From positions 1 through 51,124 of the IMG/VR virus record IMGVR_UViG_3300020477_000040: a stretch of 51,124 nt of DNA. The stretch is one strand, 5' to 3'. Origin of the DNA: a virus. A model generated the notes under the pieces. That model made no database searches and was not told the DNA's origin. It worked only from the letters and a program-made list of their open reading frames with translations. How positions within the stretch are numbered: the first letter of the stretch is position 1; each line of letters opens with the position of its first letter. Both the position numbers and the translations under genes were made by a program. Positions 48,470 through 51,124 of this stretch are shown one piece after another.

Positions 48470-49236
48470 ACAGGCTCGTCTGAAGCCATGATCCTCTCGT
48501 ACCGGAGGAACGCTCTGCGAACCCTGTCCTTGGGCCATGGTCGTGAACCGTCGAACCCATTGCGCCTGCGAGGCTTTCGTCCGTCACGGGTAGCAAGCAT
48601 ATCCTCCAGCTTGTCGCTGATGATATCGAAGCTGTACCCATGCCTTGTTCTCATGTAGTGAATGAGACGCATCACGGATATCTGGGCAGGGTCCTTCACC
48701 AGGACGTTACGTTTGCCGACAGCCATGTATCCTATTGGCGGCTGACGTGTGTTCATTCTCCCCTCAGACTTCCGCTTGGCGGCAGCCTCCCTGTTGCGAA
48801 GGCTCTTGATGTCACTCTCCCACTGTGCCACGGCAACCAGAACGTTCGCGAAGAACTTTCCGTTCGGCGTTGCTAGGTTCACAGACTGGTCGATGAAGTG
48901 AATCGTAACCCCACGTTGCTCCCACGCCGGGAGCGTTGTCGTGAAGTCTTGCACTGAACGGAAGGCTCTGTCCATACGCAGGAAGACAACGTGATCGTCA
49001 CGCTCAAGGCTCTTGTTGAGCCGGCGTCCCTCCTCACGGTCGACCAGCCTAGTCTTCCATGCACTCTCTCCCTTCTCAAAGAAGAACCCTCCCCACTCCA
49101 GACCTGAGTCTGAAGTGGGCAGGGTCTTGAGAAGGTCGAAGTATGCCATGGCCCGCGCAGCTTGGTCATCCAGGGACTCACCGTTGAGGCTCTGCTCGTC
49201 CTTGCTGACACGCAGGTAGGCATAAACCTTCGGCAT
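48454..49236 (-). CDS. Serine recombinase (resolvase/invertase type)
   Basis: This 260-residue protein on the minus strand starts at ATG 49236, with AGGAGG upstream. The catalytic domain begins with VYAYLRVSKDEQS, with the nucleophilic Ser and the neighbouring Arg. Later it has VVFLRMDRAFRSVQDF, the resolvase-type conserved Arg segment, and QWESDIKSLRNREAA toward the long E helix. The C-terminal part has an HTH-like basic region (SFDIISDKLEDMLATRDGRK). It probably catalyses site-specific inversion, resolution or integration. No attP or inversion repeat could be identified beside it, and it is shorter than most large serine integrases. The end converges on the SNase gene with a 16-bp overlap. 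Confidence 0.9.
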   Translation of the reverse strand: MPKVYAYLRVSKDEQSLNGESLDDQAARAMAYFDLLKTLPTSDSGLEWGGFFFEKGESAWKTRLVDREEGRRLNKSLERDDHVVFLRMDRAFRSVQDFTTTLPAWEQRGVTIHFIDQSVNLATPNGKFFANVLVAVAQWESDIKSLRNREAAAKRKSEGRMNTRQPPIGYMAVGKRNVLVKDPAQISVMRLIHYMRTRHGYSFDIISDKLEDMLATRDGRKPRRRNGFDGSRPWPKDRVRRAFLRYERIMASDEPVYTDG

Positions 49237-49247
49237 CACTCGTCCTC

Positions 49248-49628
49248 CTAGTACCAGCAGCGGTAGACAACTTCCAACCCCTGACCCAGAGCCTTGCGAG
49301 CGTTGCTGCAAAACTCCAAGTCCTCCTCCCTGTAGTGGTCGTCAGAGTTGCTACCGAAGAAGAACCCGCAAGTCTCAGGGAGCTTGCCCGCCTTGACATC
49401 AGCCTCAAGCTGCTCAATATCCTCCCACTTCAGTGGAAGATCGACACAGTTGAAGGCTCCGGACAGAGCGTTGTCGTCGTTGCGACCATCGTAGTTGGGC
49501 CTGCCCTTCTCCTCCCAGAGATTCTCCATCCACCCTTGCAGGTTGGGATGCTTACGCCAGGTTTGCAGTAGCTCTTGGTCTTTAGAGTTTGCGAACCTTC
49601 TCGCCACAGCCTGTTGGTCAAGTCCCAT
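49248..49628 (-). CDS. Conserved phage hypothetical protein
   Basis: This 126-residue protein starts at ATG 49628, which overlaps the upstream TGA (TGATG). The sequence WRKHPNLQGWMENLWEEKG, then NCVDLPLKWEDIEQLEADVK, AGKLPETCGFFFGSNSDDH and FCSNARKALGQGLEVVYRCW matches a conserved phage/bacterial protein sometimes mis-labelled phosphoglycerate kinase; no kinase motif is present. The function is unknown. It lies in the minus-strand cluster of small proteins upstream of the recombinase. Confidence 0.72.
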   Translation of the reverse strand: MGLDQQAVARRFANSKDQELLQTWRKHPNLQGWMENLWEEKGRPNYDGRNDDNALSGAFNCVDLPLKWEDIEQLEADVKAGKLPETCGFFFGSNSDDHYREEDLEFCSNARKALGQGLEVVYRCWY

Positions 49629-49996
49629 CACACACCCCCCTTCCACTCGGGAGGCGAAGGACGGTTTTCTTCCTCACGGTTGTGACGTTGAAAATGACGA
49701 TAAGTCTCCTCATCCTCATCCTCATCTTCCTCGTATTCTCCCCCTACCTCAGCCCAGGCCTCCATCAGTTCCTCCTCCTCCTCCATGTCACCTTCTTTCA
49801 CCCACGACAGGACAACTTGCAGCAGGTGATTGTAGTCACTGCTCATTGCCTCCTTGCGAAACTGTGTGATCTCCTCACTGGTTGCGCCAGCCCGCTTCAG
49901 TGCCTTAGTCACTCGACCCATGATCGCGAAAGCGTTGCCGTCCTCCCCAACCAGTTTGACGTAGGCGTCTGGGTACTTTGGTTGTGTGCCTGCCAT
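49628..49996 (-). CDS. Conserved small protein with acidic C-terminus
   Basis: This codes for 122 residues. The N-terminal part reads KYPDAYVKLVGEDGNAFAIM and GRVTKALKRAGATSEEITQF, then EAMSSDYNHLLQVVLSWVKE. The pattern L-V-G-x-DGNAFAI-x-GRV-x-x-ALK resembles a conserved phage and plasmid protein of unknown function. The rest is a very acidic Glu/Asp stretch followed by a basic tail. ATG 49996 starts 3 bp after the upstream gene's stop at 49999. Confidence 0.72.
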   Translation of the reverse strand: MAGTQPKYPDAYVKLVGEDGNAFAIMGRVTKALKRAGATSEEITQFRKEAMSSDYNHLLQVVLSWVKEGDMEEEEELMEAWAEVGGEYEEDEDEDEETYRHFQRHNREEENRPSPPEWKGGV

Positions 49997-49998
49997 GT

Positions 49999-50355
49999 CT
50001 AGTTCTCCTTCTGTAGTTGAGCCTGTTCTTCGTCATACTCTTTCTCGTCGCGGACTGCTTCTTGGCAGTCAGCCCACTCGTGATACCCCATGCGGGTATC
50101 GTCGTTCATAACCTCCTCCTTCCAGGTTGACACGGGAAAGTCTTCGTACTCCTCGAAGTGAGCTATCGTCGCTGGCCGCAGGCTTGGCACAGTGATGTTC
50201 TGGATAGCGGTATCCAGCTTGCCAAGTACGGTCAGAACCTTCTGGTCAGGATGGGCAGGGAGGGCGAGGCCAACCTGTTCACCGATGTGGTCCCTTGCCA
50301 ACTGGGCAGCACACAAAAGGCTGTGTTGACACGCTTGCATTTCAGTGTGGTACAT
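49999..50355 (-). CDS. Hypothetical protein
   Basis: This codes for 118 residues from ATG 50355, with AAGGAGG 8 nt upstream. An in-frame GTG stands at 50358. It has a helical N-terminus with two Cys residues (ACQHSLLCAAQLARDHIGEQ), a middle part with KVLTVLGKLDTAIQNIT and an acidic C-terminus (EWADCQEAVRDEKEYDEEQA). No family is recognised. It overlaps the stop of the upstream 47-residue ORF (TGATG). Confidence 0.65.
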   Translation of the reverse strand: MYHTEMQACQHSLLCAAQLARDHIGEQVGLALPAHPDQKVLTVLGKLDTAIQNITVPSLRPATIAHFEEYEDFPVSTWKEEVMNDDTRMGYHEWADCQEAVRDEKEYDEEQAQLQKEN

Positions 50356-50498
50356 CACTCATCCTCCTTCGCAGGCAAGATAAGAGAGCAGGTGTCACCC
50401 AAGGCTTGATCTGCCTCGTCACTGACCTCTATGTTCCTGTCACTGAGAAAGTATTGCAGCTCGTAGTAAAGTTCTTCAGCATCCATAGAGTTCTCCAT
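50355..50498 (-). CDS. 47-residue hypothetical protein
   Basis: This small ORF starts at ATG 50498 and encodes MENSMDAEELYYELQYFLSD, then RNIEVSDEADQALGDTC, and ends with PAKEDE. Its stop overlaps the ATG at 50355 (TGATG), so it seems to be the first gene of the minus-strand cluster. A TATATA lies 20-25 bp upstream on the minus strand but no good -35 was found. The acidic helical sequence shows no known domain. Confidence 0.55.
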   Translation of the reverse strand: MENSMDAEELYYELQYFLSDRNIEVSDEADQALGDTCSLILPAKEDE

Positions 50499-50733
50499 GT
50501 ATATGGCCCGAGGTTAGTTGTATATAAAACCACCGCTCAGGATTAGGCAGACTGTGGTGGTGTCAGTCTCGGAAAGCAACGCCCCGGTTTCATGGACGCG
50601 ACCCTTCTATAGCTTACTTAGGGTTCTTCCTACGGCTCTCTGAGCTTACCGACCCCCAGGCTACGCACCTCGTGTCGAAGTAAACGCAAACACAAGGCTA
50701 TCGCCGTTATGGGCGGGGCCACCCAGACGAAGA
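50499..50733. other. Noncoding region upstream of the minus-strand cluster
   Basis: No coding frame with a ribosome site was found. GACTG/CAGTC and ACCACC/GGTGGT pairs could form local stems near 50530-50575. It may hold the promoter of the minus-strand cluster and the end of the rightmost gene. It does not fold into a recognisable tRNA. Confidence 0.5.
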
Positions 50734-51124
50734 CTAGAACGCAGGCTCATTGCCTCCTCTTAGCAGGTGTTCAGTAGCGTTTTGGGAATTCAGGATAACT
50801 GTCCCTCTCTTGATGCCTGTCATGATCCTCAGCTTGACACCCTCGTCTCTCTCGATACGCATCTGCTTGTTTAGACACTCCTTCTTAGCGATGTGCATCT
50901 GCTTCCCAGTGTGGAAAGGTTCCCCCTCTCGCCTCCATGTCACCACACCATCCCGTCTACGCTGCTTGGCAACGTACACGCAACACTCCCACGAGAAACT
51001 CCAGCCAGAGTTCTGTCTCGACCCGTAACTTATGACCCTGTCTCCCTCCTTGAACTCAGGCCACTCGTCAGCGTCGATGACTTCAAGATCCCTGTAGTGT
51101 CCGGTCCAGAGACAGCCATTACCG
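50734..51124 (-). CDS. Hypothetical protein, cut by the right edge
   Basis: This reading frame continues without stop to the right edge, so the N-terminus is missing. Visible segments are GNGCLWTGHYRDLEVIDADE, then FKEGDRVISYGSRQNSGWSF, then RRRDGVVTWRREGEPFHTGK, and a C-terminal half (HIAKKECLNKQMRIERDEGV; GTVILNSQNATEHLLRGG). No family is recognised. The internal GTG at 50979 is not a convincing start, as the frame upstream is coding-like. Confidence 0.62.
   Translation of the reverse strand, partial: GNGCLWTGHYRDLEVIDADEWPEFKEGDRVISYGSRQNSGWSFSWECCVYVAKQRRRDGVVTWRREGEPFHTGKQMHIAKKECLNKQMRIERDEGVKLRIMTGIKRGTVILNSQNATEHLLRGGNEPAF

Noticed and set aside
50499-50733. tRNA or tmRNA gene
   Set aside because: No T-loop GTTCGA-type motif or cloverleaf could be fitted on either strand.

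Overview
The window is a segment of a double-stranded DNA tailed bacteriophage, or of a closely related prophage. It carries portal, large terminase, major capsid protein, scaffold-like protein, head-tail adaptor, tail nozzle and two large ejection-type proteins in compact, mostly overlapping operons. No ribosomal RNA, tRNA or bacterial housekeeping gene was recognised. No tape-measure or tail-sheath gene is visible, and the adaptor, nozzle and internal-protein set suggests a short-tailed (podovirus-like) particle. The host is not given by the sequence. A DUF1580-like regulator, a family known mainly from Planctomycetes, is a weak hint toward a planctomycete host. Both window edges cut genes, and no DNA polymerase, primase or obvious endolysin is present, so the genome continues outside.

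Layout. (1) 1-2870, minus strand: an eight-gene operon read leftward from a strong sigma70-type promoter at 2895-2923. It encodes a DUF1580-like regulator, a coiled-coil protein, a hypothetical protein, an SSB, three small proteins and a C5 cytosine methyltransferase cut by the left edge. (2) 2999-17593, plus strand: scaffold, capsid, decoration protein, terminator, a glycosyltransferase, a zinc-finger protein, large terminase, an HTH protein, a portal with large Gln-rich segments, several small virion proteins, the adaptor and a LamG adhesin. (3) 17593-25031: small tail proteins with two Ig-like paralogues, a first ejection-type protein, the tail nozzle, another tail protein and a tandem GT2 glycosyltransferase. 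(4) 25035-32042: four consecutive Gly/Pro/Gln-rich, partly collagen-like proteins that share short motifs. The last begins with a subtilisin-propeptide-like domain. (5) 32067-39755: a gene pair that looks joined by a -1 ribosomal frameshift, a highly charged 851-residue protein, a 1325-residue ejection-type protein and a Lys-rich small protein, closed by a strong terminator. (6) 39853-45070, plus strand: an XRE regulator followed by a DNA-processing operon (CsrA homologue, Rad52-type annealing protein, Gp157-like protein, ParB-like HTH protein, SF2 helicase). (7) 45078-48469: a RusA-like resolvase interrupted by a TGA, membrane/holin-like proteins, a secreted trypsin-like protease with a collagen-like tail, small proteins and an SNase. 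(8) 48454-51124, minus strand: a serine recombinase, four small proteins and a gene cut by the right edge.

How it works together: region 2 builds and packages the head, and regions 3-5 build the tail, surface and internal proteins. A double-GT2 enzyme lies three bases before the collagen-like block, which suggests glycosylated disordered or fibrous virion proteins. Regions 1 and 6-8 supply recombination, DNA modification, regulation and host interaction. The points most worth following are the collagen-like block with its propeptide domain, the frameshift signal at 32657-32700, the secreted protease under its own nearly leaderless promoter, and the phage CsrA with a GGA-rich noncoding region nearby.
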